Shown here piece by piece: positions 1-9,250 of a DNA stretch of 64,000 nucleotides. A program made the translations under genes and the position numbers. How positions within the stretch are numbered: the first letter of the stretch is position 1; every line of letters starts with the position of its first letter. The notes under the pieces are model-generated. The model searched no databases. It was not told the origin of the DNA and was given only the letters and a program-made list of their open reading frames with translations. This DNA comes from JACNIZ01 sp964344765 (lineage in GTDB: Bacteria > Planctomycetota > UBA1135), in contig CAYFOM010000019.1 of assembly GCA_964344765.1 (NCBI GenBank), positions 1 to 64,000 on the forward strand, written 5' to 3'.

Positions 1-260
1 TCGGTCTGCGGCGGATGGTGGTGATGGTTGTGGTCCTTGCGCCGCGGGTAGCCCAGCTCGGATAGCGCGACCAACTCATTGCCTTCGTCGGAGGCACAAA
101 TATCCGCCTCCTTACGCGCGCAGACGCAGTCTCCGAGGCTTTCCCCATTCACGCCGACGCCGCCGCACGACCCCGAAAGTTTGCGTCCGGAAAAGATCAC
201 ACCCACCGCCATGCCGAGCACGGCGACGGAGAAAACGACGAAGGCGGCCACGTAAACCAT
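1..260 (-). CDS. nqrM: NqrM-like (Na+-NQR maturation) protein, 3' end outside window
   Basis: The reading frame opens with ATG at 260 and runs leftward off the window, so only about 86 codons are seen. An N-terminal membrane helix (residues 2-23) is followed by GRKLSGSCGG and then a cluster of further cysteines (DCVCAR, DIC) and a His-rich stretch. The helix plus GSCGG plus a Cys cluster is the layout of the NqrM/DUF539 family, which helps build the iron site of the sodium-pumping NADH:quinone reductase. The His tail is longer than I expect for the family. No nqr structural gene is visible in the window, so the assignment rests on this motif alone. Confidence 0.6.
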   Translation of the reverse strand, partial: MVYVAAFVVFSVAVLGMAVGVIFSGRKLSGSCGGVGVNGESLGDCVCARKEADICASDEGNELVALSELGYPRRKDHNHHHHPPQT

Positions 261-319
261 GACCGCCTTATTCTACCCGAATCGGGCCTGTCCGGGCATT
301 TCCCGGCTGTTTTCGAAGA

Positions 320-1105
320 CTACTGCTTGGCTTTCAGCGCCTTCAGTTTCTTTGGCAGCTGCTTGCAGAATTCCTCTTTGCCGTTTTCGGAAATCGGGTC
401 TTCGCCGACGTAAACGTCAAACAGCGCGTGGCACAAAGCCAAGTTCTTAATCTCAGGCATTTGCTTGCCGTCGATCGAGGTCAGCAGGCGACCGCCGGGC
501 AACCAGGTGAAGACCAAAACCTGATCTTCTTCGCATTCCTTGGTGAAGTAGCCCTGGAACTTTTTGATCGCGGCGGCAGCCTGGGTGCGATCTTTTTCGG
601 TGCCCTTTTTGGTGAAGGCCTTAATTCGCGGCTTTAGTGCTTCTTCAAAGGCATCCGACATGTCGTCGGCGTCGACGTCACGCGCCATCGCCAAACGCAA
701 GGTCTTGCCGTACTTGTCGCTGAGCACCGCCTTCTCGAAATTGCGGTCCTTCATCAGCTCCTTCCACTTCTTATTCGCATAAGGCTTCAGGTGCGGCGCC
801 GCGCCCTTCAGGTCGACGTACAAACCAAAAGCGTAAACCTTGACCTTAAACCAGGTCTTGGTTCGCACCGCCAGCGAAACGGCGTCGTGGCGCGACTTCG
901 ACTCGCCCTTGCCGACGTGAATCCACGCCGGGAACTTGATCTCGGTGGCCGGCTCCTCGATTTGCGGCGCCTTCTGAATCGGCTCCTGGTCGGTCTTCGC
1001 GGTGGTGCCGGTCACTTGCACCGGTTCTTTCTTTTGCGCGGTGGCCGTACCGACGGCGAGGATCGTGGAAAGGGTCAGAGCGAGGAGTTGTGAGGCTTTC
1101 AGCAT
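320..1105 (-). CDS. Secreted chalcone isomerase-like family protein
   Basis: A 261-residue protein with a signal peptide (residues 1-23, cut after TATAQ) and a low-complexity linker to about residue 50. The rest fits the bacterial chalcone-isomerase-like fold: a conserved KVKVYAFGLYVD strand early in the domain, a helical middle, and a late GEDPIS segment near the C terminus. Bacterial members are not flavonoid enzymes as a rule; the fold is thought to bind fatty-acid-like ligands, and no catalytic claim can be made here. The ATG at 1105 gives a clean signal peptide. It lies 59 bp upstream of the nqrM-like gene in the same direction. Confidence 0.65.
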   Translation of the reverse strand: MLKASQLLALTLSTILAVGTATAQKKEPVQVTGTTAKTDQEPIQKAPQIEEPATEIKFPAWIHVGKGESKSRHDAVSLAVRTKTWFKVKVYAFGLYVDLKGAAPHLKPYANKKWKELMKDRNFEKAVLSDKYGKTLRLAMARDVDADDMSDAFEEALKPRIKAFTKKGTEKDRTQAAAAIKKFQGYFTKECEEDQVLVFTWLPGGRLLTSIDGKQMPEIKNLALCHALFDVYVGEDPISENGKEEFCKQLPKKLKALKAKQ

Positions 1106-1186
1106 GACAAACGAGGGTGTTCAAGAGTGGCCGGCGGCGGAGTCGCGCACCCCACCGGGGAAGCAGCTGCGGCGGCCGTACCCAGG

Positions 1187-2230
1187 CTACGCGAGCTCGG
1201 GGTCCACTTGCAGCAGGATTTTACCGAACACTTCGCGCTCGCTCATGCGGCGGTGGGCGTCGGCAACCTGCTCCAGCGGGAAGCGACTGTCGATAATCGG
1301 CTGCAAAGCGCCGGAGAAAACCAGGTCGGCGACCTGTTTTTGCTCTCCCAGCCCCCCCATGGTACTGCCCAGCACGCTGAGGGTCTTGAAGAACAACGGC
1401 GCCATGTTCAGTTCCATTTGCGCGCCGCTGGTCACGCCGCAAGTCACGATCCGTCCTCCACGGGCCAGCAACCACAAGCCTTTGGGCAGCGTATCGGCAC
1501 CCACATGGTCGACAATGATGTCGACGCCACCGCGGCCGGCCCACTGCTTCACCGCCGGCACCCAGTCGTTTTCGCGGTAGTTCACACCAGTTTCAGCGCC
1601 GTTTTGAATACCGCGCTGCACCTTGTCGTCGCTTCCGGCGGTGACGAATACTTGTGCTCCGTGCAGCCGCGCAATTTGAGTCGCCGCCGCGCTGACACCG
1701 GACCCGGCAGCATGAATCACAACCTTGTCGCCGGGCTGGACGCCACAGCGAGTGACCATCATGTGCCAAGCGGTGAGGTAAGCAAGCGGAAAGGCCGCGG
1801 CGACGTCCAAACCAATGGGGTCGGGCACGGCCATCAGGTTCTGCGCGTGGACCAACGCGTATTCGGCGTTGCCGCCGTCTTCCGTCTCGCCGTAAATGCC
1901 ATAGCGGTGGCAGAGGTTGTGCTTGCCCTCGCCGCAGCGACGGCATTGACCGCAACTATGACCCGGAGCAACGGCCACGCGATCGCCAGGTTTCCAGCCG
2001 ACCACGCCGTCGCCGATCGCGTCAACCACGCCGCTGAAATCGCATCCGGGCACCATCGGCAGCGGGAATTTGTGACCCGGAACGCCGCGCCGCACCCATG
2101 TGTCGAGGTGATTCAGCGCCGACCACGCGACTTTGATGCGCACCATGCCGGCTTGCAATTCGGGGACCGGCAAATCCTCGATTTTCAAGACGTCAAAATC
2201 ACCGTGCTCGTGAACGCGAATGGCTTTCAT
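1187..2230 (-). CDS. Zinc-type MDR alcohol dehydrogenase / quinone oxidoreductase-like
   Basis: A 347-residue medium-chain dehydrogenase/reductase. The N-terminal GroES-like domain carries four structural-zinc cysteines (C93, C96, C99, C107 in CGQCRRCGEGKHNLC) and the C-terminal Rossmann half carries the nucleotide-binding segment VVIHAAGSGVSAAATQIA. The position that is usually GHE in zinc alcohol dehydrogenases reads GCDFSG, and the first zinc-ligand region is NHLD, so the catalytic zinc site is not canonical. Substrate is unknown. I prefer the ATG at 2230 (MKAIRVHEHGDFDVLK is the usual family start) to an in-frame TTG at 2248. Confidence 0.8.
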   Translation of the reverse strand: MKAIRVHEHGDFDVLKIEDLPVPELQAGMVRIKVAWSALNHLDTWVRRGVPGHKFPLPMVPGCDFSGVVDAIGDGVVGWKPGDRVAVAPGHSCGQCRRCGEGKHNLCHRYGIYGETEDGGNAEYALVHAQNLMAVPDPIGLDVAAAFPLAYLTAWHMMVTRCGVQPGDKVVIHAAGSGVSAAATQIARLHGAQVFVTAGSDDKVQRGIQNGAETGVNYRENDWVPAVKQWAGRGGVDIIVDHVGADTLPKGLWLLARGGRIVTCGVTSGAQMELNMAPLFFKTLSVLGSTMGGLGEQKQVADLVFSGALQPIIDSRFPLEQVADAHRRMSEREVFGKILLQVDPELA

Positions 2231-2270
2231 CCCCGGAGTGTAGGACAAAATCCACGCGGTGAAAGGTGCA

Positions 2271-4664
2271 TTAACCTGCCATTCGTTGCTCGTCGTCGCG
2301 GTTGATCCAGCGCATCAACACTTCGTCGAAGACCTCCTCGCGAACCGGTTTGGAAATGTAATCATCCATACCCGCTTCCAGGCATCGTTCGCGGTCGCCC
2401 TTCATCGCGTTGGCGGTCATCGCCACAATTGGAATATCGTGGCCGCCGGCCTCGCGGATTTGGCGTGTGGCTTCTAAGCCATCCATCACCGGCATGTGGC
2501 AATCCATCAGAATCAAATCAAACGGCTGCTGCTTCCACAACTCGACCGCCTCTTCGCCGTTGTTGGCGATCTCGCCGGTGATGCCGCGCTTCTCCAGCAT
2601 CTTCAATGCCAGCTTTTGATTGACGCTGTTGTCTTCGGCGACCAGAACCCGCAAACCACCAACAAAGCCGACCTCTTCCGCATTCTCACTCGCCACACTC
2701 TCCTCCGCCAATTCGGCTGGATTCGGTTTGCGAGAAATGCGTTGCGAGCCGGCAAGTAATTGGTTGTACAAGCGGGACTGACCGATGGGCTTGGACAAAC
2801 ATGTTGATACGCCAAGGATTTCCATCAACTTCGCGTCCGGGCGTTGACCCGAAGGTGCCATCAGCGCCATCATCAATTCATCGGTTCGTAAGTGTGCGCG
2901 CAGCACCGGAACAAACTCGGCCCAATCGGCATCTTTTAAACGTGAATCGATCAGCACCATGTCGTAACGAGTGGCGCCGGCTTGCGATTGGCGCACCAAA
3001 TTCAACGCCGCGGTGGCGTCGGGTGCGGTATCGGCGGTGAAGCCCCAGGAACGCAGCATGGCGCGCAACGCGTGACGTTGGCCTGGGCTGCCGTCGACGA
3101 TCAGCAAGTGCATGCGCTGCGGAAGTTGCTCGTCGTCGCTCTCTTGTTTGGCCACAGCGGGCAAGGTCGCCGTAAACCAAAAGGTACTGCCTTCGCCGAT
3201 GGTGCTACGCACGCCGATGCGACCGCCCATCAACTCAGCCAGTTGAGTGGTAATGGCCAAACCAAGGCCGGTTCCACCAAAGCGGCGCGTCGTCGATGCC
3301 TCGGCTTGCTGGAACGGTTGGAAGATTGCTTCTTGCACGTCGTCCGGGATGCCGATGCCGGTGTCCTCGATTTCAAATCGCAACAAATCATCTACCAGGT
3401 CAGCACGACTGCTGCCGTCGGCATCACTGGCCAAGCTCCCGTCTTCCAAGCTGACGCGGACGGCAACCTCACCGCGTTCGGTGTACTTGATCGCATTGCC
3501 AATCAAGTTCATGAGCACCTGACGCAACCGACATGGATCGCCGATCACGCGCCGCGGCACGTTGGGTTGCAAGCTGTAAGAAAGCTCCAGCCCTTTGCCG
3601 TAAGCTTGGCCGCCGAGCAGGTCGATGACTTCTTCCACCAAATTCGGCAGGTCGAAATCCAACTGCTCCATTTCCATTTTGCCGGATTCAATTTTCGAGA
3701 AGTCGAGGATGTCGTTAATGATCGCCAACAACGCTTCGGCGGAACGAAACGCGGTCTGCGCAAAGTCGCGCTGCTCGTCATCCAATTCGGTTTCCAGCAA
3801 CAACGCCGCCATGCCCATGACACCATTCATCGGCGTGCGAATTTCATGGCTCATCGTCGCCAAAAAGTCACCTTTGGCGGCATTGGCTTCTTCCGCATCC
3901 TTCAACGCGTCGTTGAGTTTTTCCATGATCGCCACCATTTCCTGATTGCGATCCTCCACCTGTTGATAGGTCACCCGCAAATTGCAACGCATGATGTCCA
4001 ACGTCGCCGCCAAACGCCCCATTTCATCACTTTGGCTGAGTTTGATTTGGGCTTCAAAATCGCCATCGCCTAATGCTTGAGCCTGCTTTTCGAGCTTCCG
4101 CAAAGGCAACAACACGGTCAGTCTTAACATTAAAAGCAAAAACGCAATCGTCGCGCCAAAGGCGATCCCGCATTCAGTGATGACCTTGCGTTTATAGGTG
4201 GCAAGCCGTGTCTGCAGCGGTTCGGTATCGAAGCCTAATCGCATCGCGCCCACCACCTTGCCGTCGGCGTAAACCGGTTCCTGGTGCACGTACAAGCCAA
4301 AGTCGCTGAAGCCCTGCCCCTCAATGACTTGCTGCGAATACCCATCCACTCCGATCGATGCCAGCACTTTGCCACCTGGGTGGGCATGCACCATTGCAAA
4401 TCGGGCGTGAGGATGTCCGCTAAGCCATTGAGTCAGGAATTTTTGGGCGCTGACGGAATCCTCGGTTTGCAGATGACGACGCAACTCATAACCGCTTTGC
4501 TTCGCCAAAAAAGCAACCTGTTGCACCAGTCCTTTGTTGAGCTGCGCCTGCTCGTGGCGCAAGAGTCGGTCGCCGATGACGCCGCCGGCAACAGCAGGGA
4601 TGAGCAGCGCACCAAGTACCAGTTTGAAGCTGAGCTTGGAGCGGATTTTGACCAGTGAGGGCAT
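2271..4664 (-). CDS. Membrane-bound hybrid sensor histidine kinase with two receiver domains
   Basis: A 797-residue hybrid kinase counted from ATG 4664; an in-frame GTG at 4739 would add 25 residues of poor composition. Order: TM1 (12-31), periplasmic sensor (about 35-160), TM2 (163-187), HAMP, a coiled-coil linker, HisKA with the phospho-histidine H273 in SHEIRTPMNG, HATPase with N box LMNLIGNAIKYT and the G boxes DTGIGIPDD and GGTGLGLAI, then two receiver domains. The C-terminal receiver is complete (ED pair, D721 in LILMD, MTANA, SKP). The first has its phospho-acceptor-like Asp (about 573) but VDG in place of the usual acidic pair, so it may be degenerate. No response regulator gene is adjacent. 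The signal sensed is unknown. Confidence 0.93.
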   Translation of the reverse strand: MPSLVKIRSKLSFKLVLGALLIPAVAGGVIGDRLLRHEQAQLNKGLVQQVAFLAKQSGYELRRHLQTEDSVSAQKFLTQWLSGHPHARFAMVHAHPGGKVLASIGVDGYSQQVIEGQGFSDFGLYVHQEPVYADGKVVGAMRLGFDTEPLQTRLATYKRKVITECGIAFGATIAFLLLMLRLTVLLPLRKLEKQAQALGDGDFEAQIKLSQSDEMGRLAATLDIMRCNLRVTYQQVEDRNQEMVAIMEKLNDALKDAEEANAAKGDFLATMSHEIRTPMNGVMGMAALLLETELDDEQRDFAQTAFRSAEALLAIINDILDFSKIESGKMEMEQLDFDLPNLVEEVIDLLGGQAYGKGLELSYSLQPNVPRRVIGDPCRLRQVLMNLIGNAIKYTERGEVAVRVSLEDGSLASDADGSSRADLVDDLLRFEIEDTGIGIPDDVQEAIFQPFQQAEASTTRRFGGTGLGLAITTQLAELMGGRIGVRSTIGEGSTFWFTATLPAVAKQESDDEQLPQRMHLLIVDGSPGQRHALRAMLRSWGFTADTAPDATAALNLVRQSQAGATRYDMVLIDSRLKDADWAEFVPVLRAHLRTDELMMALMAPSGQRPDAKLMEILGVSTCLSKPIGQSRLYNQLLAGSQRISRKPNPAELAEESVASENAEEVGFVGGLRVLVAEDNSVNQKLALKMLEKRGITGEIANNGEEAVELWKQQPFDLILMDCHMPVMDGLEATRQIREAGGHDIPIVAMTANAMKGDRERCLEAGMDDYISKPVREEVFDEVLMRWINRDDEQRMAG

Positions 4665-4796
4665 ACGCGTTCCACCGACCTGCGCACAGGCGCGGTGCCA
4701 TTGATTGAGGGTGGGTCGCTCGCCGCCGTGACCTTGCACGGGTTGAGCGGACCAGGAGGGATTCCCCTATCGGCAGAAAATCATTCGTAGCTAAAG

Positions 4797-6068
4797 CTAG
4801 CGAATGGCGCGATACACGCCGGAATTCTGCTGCGCCAACTTGCCGAGGAACAAGCCGGACTCATGCGGCGCGCTCAAGCCAATGGTGCTGATGCGCACAT
4901 TCTTCCAGCGATTGCGCCGCTCCACCCAAGAAAGAATGCGCGACGGTTGCTGAATACTTCCTACCGATGGCATACCGTCGGTCAACAGAATAATTTCTTC
5001 GACATCATCATTCTCGAAGGCTTTCTCCAAGCCGCCGAACAAATTGGTACCGCCGTCGAATTGATTACCGTTGAGCCAGCGAGTCGCACTTTGAATGCGG
5101 GCCTCCTCATTCGGAAGCAGTTTGCCCGACGACAACTGCGACACTCGATCGGAAAAGAAGATGACGTTAAAGCGAGCTTCTTGCGGAAGGTTCGGCAATA
5201 GCCGGACCAGCTCGCCAACCGCCCGTTTGCCGCGCGTGAAGTGCGTCTCCATCATGCCCGAATTCATCGACCCTGATGAATCCAAAACAAAAATCACCTT
5301 GTCGCCGAGCAACGGAATGCCCATGTACGACAGTGTGTGACTTTCTTCGCTGTTGTCGCCTTTGGGATGACGGAAATCGGTGCCTTCGGTGCGGTGCTTG
5401 AGAAAAAAGTACCGCCAACTGCGCGCATCGGCCCCGATCTTGTAGCCGGTAATCTTTTGCAGCAATGCCACCGCACTATGGCGCGCTCGCCCTTCACGCT
5501 TATCGACGACGTCAATCAAATATCGAATGTCGTCTTGACAAGGATCGCGACCGATGATGTCAATCGCCTCGAGCAACAGCGCGCCCTGTGCCGACGACAA
5601 GCGTCGCACCGCTTCGACGTGCGCCAAGATGGATCCGCGATCGGCCAAACCGCGCAACGCAGCAACTCGCGCAATGGTCGGTTGGCGTTCATCGCGCAAC
5701 ACCGACATGGCAAAACGATCCCCGCCCTCTTGGTCAGCCAAAGTCAGGCCATAGACTGCCTCGGCGCGCACAATCGACGTCTTGCTGCGCGCGTATTTCT
5801 CCAGGTCTTCGGTTGCCTCATTCCCACAACGACCCAGGCAGCGCACATAATCCGCCACCCATTCGCCACGGGCGACGCCTTTGGCATCGACCAACATCTC
5901 GTAATTCAGCCTGCCGTTGCGACCGGCGAGTTCTTCGAGAATCTGTACTCGCACCTGCGCAGGTACCGAGCGATCCGCCATCCGTCGTTGCAAAGAAGAC
6001 GAGCTCGTGTTCTCGATTCCATTGAATTGAGGAACACTTGCTAGCAGAAAGATGAGGGCAACCAGCAT
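4797..6068 (-). CDS. Secreted HEAT-repeat / von Willebrand factor A domain protein
   Basis: A 423-residue protein with a short hydrophobic N terminus that looks like a signal peptide (1-17). Residues about 35-210 are alpha-helical units with alternating hydrophobic and charged residues, as in HEAT/PBS repeats. Residues about 256-423 form a vWA domain with an intact metal-ion-dependent adhesion site: DSSGSM (D263, S265, S267), a later GGTN threonine and LLTDGMPS. Such proteins bind protein partners through the metal site; the ligand is unknown. It ends 57 bp before the GTG form of the kinase gene on the same strand. Confidence 0.8.
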   Translation of the reverse strand: MLVALIFLLASVPQFNGIENTSSSSLQRRMADRSVPAQVRVQILEELAGRNGRLNYEMLVDAKGVARGEWVADYVRCLGRCGNEATEDLEKYARSKTSIVRAEAVYGLTLADQEGGDRFAMSVLRDERQPTIARVAALRGLADRGSILAHVEAVRRLSSAQGALLLEAIDIIGRDPCQDDIRYLIDVVDKREGRARHSAVALLQKITGYKIGADARSWRYFFLKHRTEGTDFRHPKGDNSEESHTLSYMGIPLLGDKVIFVLDSSGSMNSGMMETHFTRGKRAVGELVRLLPNLPQEARFNVIFFSDRVSQLSSGKLLPNEEARIQSATRWLNGNQFDGGTNLFGGLEKAFENDDVEEIILLTDGMPSVGSIQQPSRILSWVERRNRWKNVRISTIGLSAPHESGLFLGKLAQQNSGVYRAIR

Positions 6069-6099
6069 TGAGGGTGGGGGGAACGTTTAGTCTACTGCC

Positions 6100-6438
6100 A
6101 TGCAGATTTTGATCGACCTGGACCTGCCCGGCTTGGAAAACTCGTTGGCAGAGTTGTTGCCGGCCGGAATCCGGTTGGAGGGTCTGGAGGCGCGCGGCTC
6201 GCAGCTACGTGCCAGATTACATGCTCCAATGGTGGGCGAGTGCACATTGACCGCCGCGCTGCAGATCCAAGGCAGCCAAGCGGTGCTCAGCAACTTCGAT
6301 TTGGAAGGTGCCGGGCTCGCCAAACCATTCGCATTGGCGGGGCTGAAGCGCAAAATCGCCGAGGTAGACCAACGCAAAGGAGGTTGGCGCATTTGGGGGG
6401 ACAGTGAGGGCGATCGGCTCCACCTCAATTGGTCATAG
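6100..6438 (+). CDS. Hypothetical small protein (112 aa)
   Basis: I do not recognise a family. The 112-residue product has no signal peptide or membrane helix and reads as an alternating beta-strand protein (repeated hydrophobic/charged alternation such as LRARLHAPMVG and GDRLHLNWS). It stops 2 bp before the start of the downstream membrane sulfatase-fold gene, so the two are probably co-transcribed. It starts 31 bp from the divergent vWA gene, so the promoter must be in or near that short gap. Confidence 0.6.
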   Translation: MQILIDLDLPGLENSLAELLPAGIRLEGLEARGSQLRARLHAPMVGECTLTAALQIQGSQAVLSNFDLEGAGLAKPFALAGLKRKIAEVDQRKGGWRIWGDSEGDRLHLNWS

Positions 6439-6440
6439 CG

Positions 6441-8507
6441 ATGACTTCGAGGCTGCTCCATGGAATGCTATTAGGCGCCCTTTTGGCGGGCGTTTCGCTT
6501 TTCCTTGAGCTTTGGGCGCTTTATCAGGGCTACCCCTACCATCACGACTACGCTTTTTTTTGGTCCTGGCTGCCGGAATACGCCCTCGCCGGTGCCGTCC
6601 TAGGGCTAATCATTTCCGGCCTTATCAAGCCCTTGATCAGCGAGCGCAAATTATTGCGACAACAAGGCTTGCACCTCGCCGCCGGAATTATCAGTGGGTC
6701 CATCTGGCTGGTGGTCGCCTTGAATTGGCTTCCCGATGCCGGGGTCGCCTCGCCGGTCATTCGCCATTTGGGAGCATTTGCCGCTGGCTTGTTGAGCTAC
6801 GCCGCCCTGCGCCGCTACGCCCAAAGCCGTTTTGCATGGGTGCTGTCCGGCTTTACCACCCCCTGGTTCTGCATGCTGACTCTTTCGGTGGTATTAGCTG
6901 TCGGCATCGCCCAGGGTAAATTCGGCACGGATTCTTGGCGCACGCCGGAGGGTTGGCCGCAGTCGGCACTGACCGACGAGCCCCCTCGGCAACCCAACGT
7001 GGTCCTCGTCGTGCTCGATGGCGTCGGCGCTAAGCATTTGGGTAGCTATGGCTATCACCGCTCCACCAGCCCGGAGTTGGATCGCATTGCCGGCGAGGGC
7101 GTGGTGTTTGATCGGGCCTTTGCCGCCGCACCGTGGACCTTGCCCAGCCATGCCAGCCTGTTCACCGGGCTGCAGCAGAGTTCCCACGGCGCAGGCTGGG
7201 AACACCCCCACCTCGCCGATGGCCACCGCCGCACCGCCGGATTTGCCGACGCCTACACATTGGCCGAGGCGTTGCGCGCTCGTGGTTTTCAAACTTGCGG
7301 AGTAAGCGCTGATCCGCATTTAAATGCGGAACACGGCATGAGCCAGGGGTTCGATTACTACTTCGACCTCCACGCCACCTCGATACCGGATCGTCTTTTT
7401 GTTTCCGACCTGTTGCACCGCCTCGGCATGTCGCCCCACCGCCATGATTGGGCCAGCAATAGTAAGCATGCCGTCGCCACCGCTCTTTCATGGTTGAAGC
7501 AACCCCGATTTCGCGACCCGCAGCAACCTTTCTTCTTATTCCTTCATCTCGATGAAGCCGCCGCCCCCTATCGACTTCCACCAAGTTTCGAGGATGCCGG
7601 CCGATTTCTTCCGCCGGGTGCGAACCTCGAATCGCTTACCCCGGCCTATTACGGTGACGATGAGCCGCGCCATCTTTACCATCAAGGCAAACGCCCTCTA
7701 GAGCCCGACGAGGCGCGCATCCAAACGGCGTTGTACGACGCCAGCATTCTTTATCTGGATCGCCAAATCCTGGCATTGCTCGAGGGCATGCGTGAACAAT
7801 CATTGCTGGAAGACACTTTGTTGGTGTTTACTTCATCGCATGGCGAAGAGTTCAACGAGCAAAATCGTTTCGGCCACCAATTCACGCTATCTGATCGCGT
7901 CCTCCATGTTCCGTTGATCATGCGTATGCCGCGCTTGTTACCCGCCGGGCGCCGTGTTCAAGACCTGGTTTCGTTAGTTGACGTAGCCCCGACGGTGTTC
8001 GGCGTTCTCAACCAAGCCGAAACCCATCCACCCAGCAACGGCGAATTGTTGTGGGAAGGTTTTGACTATGGCCCACTGCTGCGCGGCGATGGCGAACCAC
8101 CACGGGATTGGGTATTGGCTCAATACCAGAACCCGGCGCGCCTGCTGTTACAAAAGTGGTCCGGTTTGACACCCGAGCAAACCCGTCGAGCTCGATCCAT
8201 AACTGCGTTGCGCTCGGACCAGAGCAAGTACTTCCGCTTCGGCGACGGCACCGCGACCTATTTGGATTTAAGCAAGGACCCAGATGAAGACGCTGCCGAG
8301 CGTCCGGCAATCGAAATGCAGATGGGCCCTACTGCTCAGCAATACGAACTTAAATTGCAGCGTCTTCTAAATTGGCTCAAGACACGGCGCACTATTTTGA
8401 CCGGTATGCAAACCGCAGATGCAACCGCCCGCGCGACCAAGCTCGCGGCGGATAGCGCCGACAAATTATTGGTTCCGTCTACCTTGTTTGCCGAGGAGCA
8501 GGACTAG
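6441..8507 (+). CDS. Membrane sulfatase-fold protein with Thr at the FGly position
   Basis: A 688-residue protein with about five N-terminal membrane helices (residues 8-158) and an alkaline-phosphatase/sulfatase domain from about residue 184 (NVVLVVLDG). The usual formylglycine motif CxPxR is replaced by TLPSH (T233) in PWTLPSHASLFTG, so it cannot be a classical FGly sulfatase; Thr serves as nucleophile in phospho-group transferases of this fold such as LtaS. A second oddity is SSHGEEF where the family normally has SDHGE, which removes a metal-ligand Asp. It may be a transferase with altered chemistry or an inactive relative. I prefer ATG 6441, 2 bp after the previous stop, to the TTG at 6429. 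Confidence 0.8.
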   Translation: MTSRLLHGMLLGALLAGVSLFLELWALYQGYPYHHDYAFFWSWLPEYALAGAVLGLIISGLIKPLISERKLLRQQGLHLAAGIISGSIWLVVALNWLPDAGVASPVIRHLGAFAAGLLSYAALRRYAQSRFAWVLSGFTTPWFCMLTLSVVLAVGIAQGKFGTDSWRTPEGWPQSALTDEPPRQPNVVLVVLDGVGAKHLGSYGYHRSTSPELDRIAGEGVVFDRAFAAAPWTLPSHASLFTGLQQSSHGAGWEHPHLADGHRRTAGFADAYTLAEALRARGFQTCGVSADPHLNAEHGMSQGFDYYFDLHATSIPDRLFVSDLLHRLGMSPHRHDWASNSKHAVATALSWLKQPRFRDPQQPFFLFLHLDEAAAPYRLPPSFEDAGRFLPPGANLESLTPAYYGDDEPRHLYHQGKRPLEPDEARIQTALYDASILYLDRQILALLEGMREQSLLEDTLLVFTSSHGEEFNEQNRFGHQFTLSDRVLHVPLIMRMPRLLPAGRRVQDLVSLVDVAPTVFGVLNQAETHPPSNGELLWEGFDYGPLLRGDGEPPRDWVLAQYQNPARLLLQKWSGLTPEQTRRARSITALRSDQSKYFRFGDGTATYLDLSKDPDEDAAERPAIEMQMGPTAQQYELKLQRLLNWLKTRRTILTGMQTADATARATKLAADSADKLLVPSTLFAEEQD

Positions 8508-8926
8508 GTTGCCGCCATCCAGGTTGCGGCGAGGACGATGAATCCGTGCCAACCCAGGTAGACCCAAAGATCGGACCGGCGCCACGACCAGGAGGCGCGA
8601 AGCGATTTGCGCATGCCCCAGCGCAGAACCATGGTTTCCAGGGCACCTAAGGCTCCCCAGGCGATCAACGCAGCGAAGAACCAAGAAAGCCAACTTAGGT
8701 TAGGCGCGTAGCCGCTGCCGTCGGCCGGTACTAAGCCAATGGCACCGGAATGCAGGGCTAATTGGCAGCAGGCCCAGCTGCTCCCAACTGCGGCGAAGAG
8801 TAGCGCGGTAGTGCGGCGGAAAAAATGGCCAAGAGTGAACCAAATCGCCCACCACTTCAAAAACAAGGCCACCAACAACAAAACAGGTTGCCCTAGAGCT
8901 TGAAGAACTACGGCGAGCGGGGTCAT
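8504..8926 (-). CDS. Hypothetical integral membrane protein (140 aa)
   Basis: A small protein with about four predicted membrane helices (roughly residues 4-30, 38-60, 78-100, 118-137) separated by short polar loops. No family is recognised. Its stop codon overlaps the 3' end of the convergent sulfatase-fold gene by 4 bp. It lies 19 bp downstream of the DUF971 gene on the same strand and probably shares its transcript. Confidence 0.6.
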   Translation of the reverse strand: MTPLAVVLQALGQPVLLLVALFLKWWAIWFTLGHFFRRTTALLFAAVGSSWACCQLALHSGAIGLVPADGSGYAPNLSWLSWFFAALIAWGALGALETMVLRWGMRKSLRASWSWRRSDLWVYLGWHGFIVLAATWMAAT

Positions 8927-8945
8927 CGGAAGAAGTTTGGCCGAG

Positions 8946-9239
8946 TTAAGTGGCGCACATGTGGTAAAGCTGCTCGAGACGGAAAATACCCGAGTCGTGC
9001 TGATCGCTGAACAACAAACGGTAGGCGTAATGGCCGACCGGTTGCATGTCCAAAAGCCTAATGTCTGGGGCGACGCTATTCGGATCCAACAACGCTTCGC
9101 CAGTCACTTCGTTGACGCACATTGCGCAAGGACAAGCTTTGCGCAAACGATCAGGAGGCAATTCGGCTTGCACCCCATCCTCCCACGCAAACGCAATCGC
9201 ATCGCCGACGCGTTTGATCGAGCGAAGTTGCGCAGCCAT
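8946..9239 (-). CDS. DUF971 / GBBH-like N-terminal domain protein
   Basis: A 97-residue single-domain protein. It has the family's beta-rich core with VGDAIAFAWEDG, the hallmark LRKACPCAMC with three closely spaced cysteines, and the late GHYAYRLLFSDQHDSGIF strand pair. The domain is also the N-terminal domain of gamma-butyrobetaine hydroxylase, and free-standing copies are common beside iron-sulfur or Mrp-type genes; a metal-binding role is suspected but not proven. No such partner is adjacent here. It starts 11 bp after the stop of the SANT-like gene on the same strand. Confidence 0.82.
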   Translation of the reverse strand: MAAQLRSIKRVGDAIAFAWEDGVQAELPPDRLRKACPCAMCVNEVTGEALLDPNSVAPDIRLLDMQPVGHYAYRLLFSDQHDSGIFRLEQLYHMCAT

Positions 9240-9250
9240 GATCGGGGGGA

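Noticed and set aside
1127..2305. A 392-residue open frame on the plus strand opposite the MDR dehydrogenase gene
   Set aside because: It is antisense to an obvious dehydrogenase with motifs and has no recognisable domain or start context; it is a by-product of GC-rich codon use.
2982..4073. A 363-residue plus-strand frame opposite the histidine kinase
   Set aside because: Antisense to the HisKA/HATPase/receiver region and without any motif.
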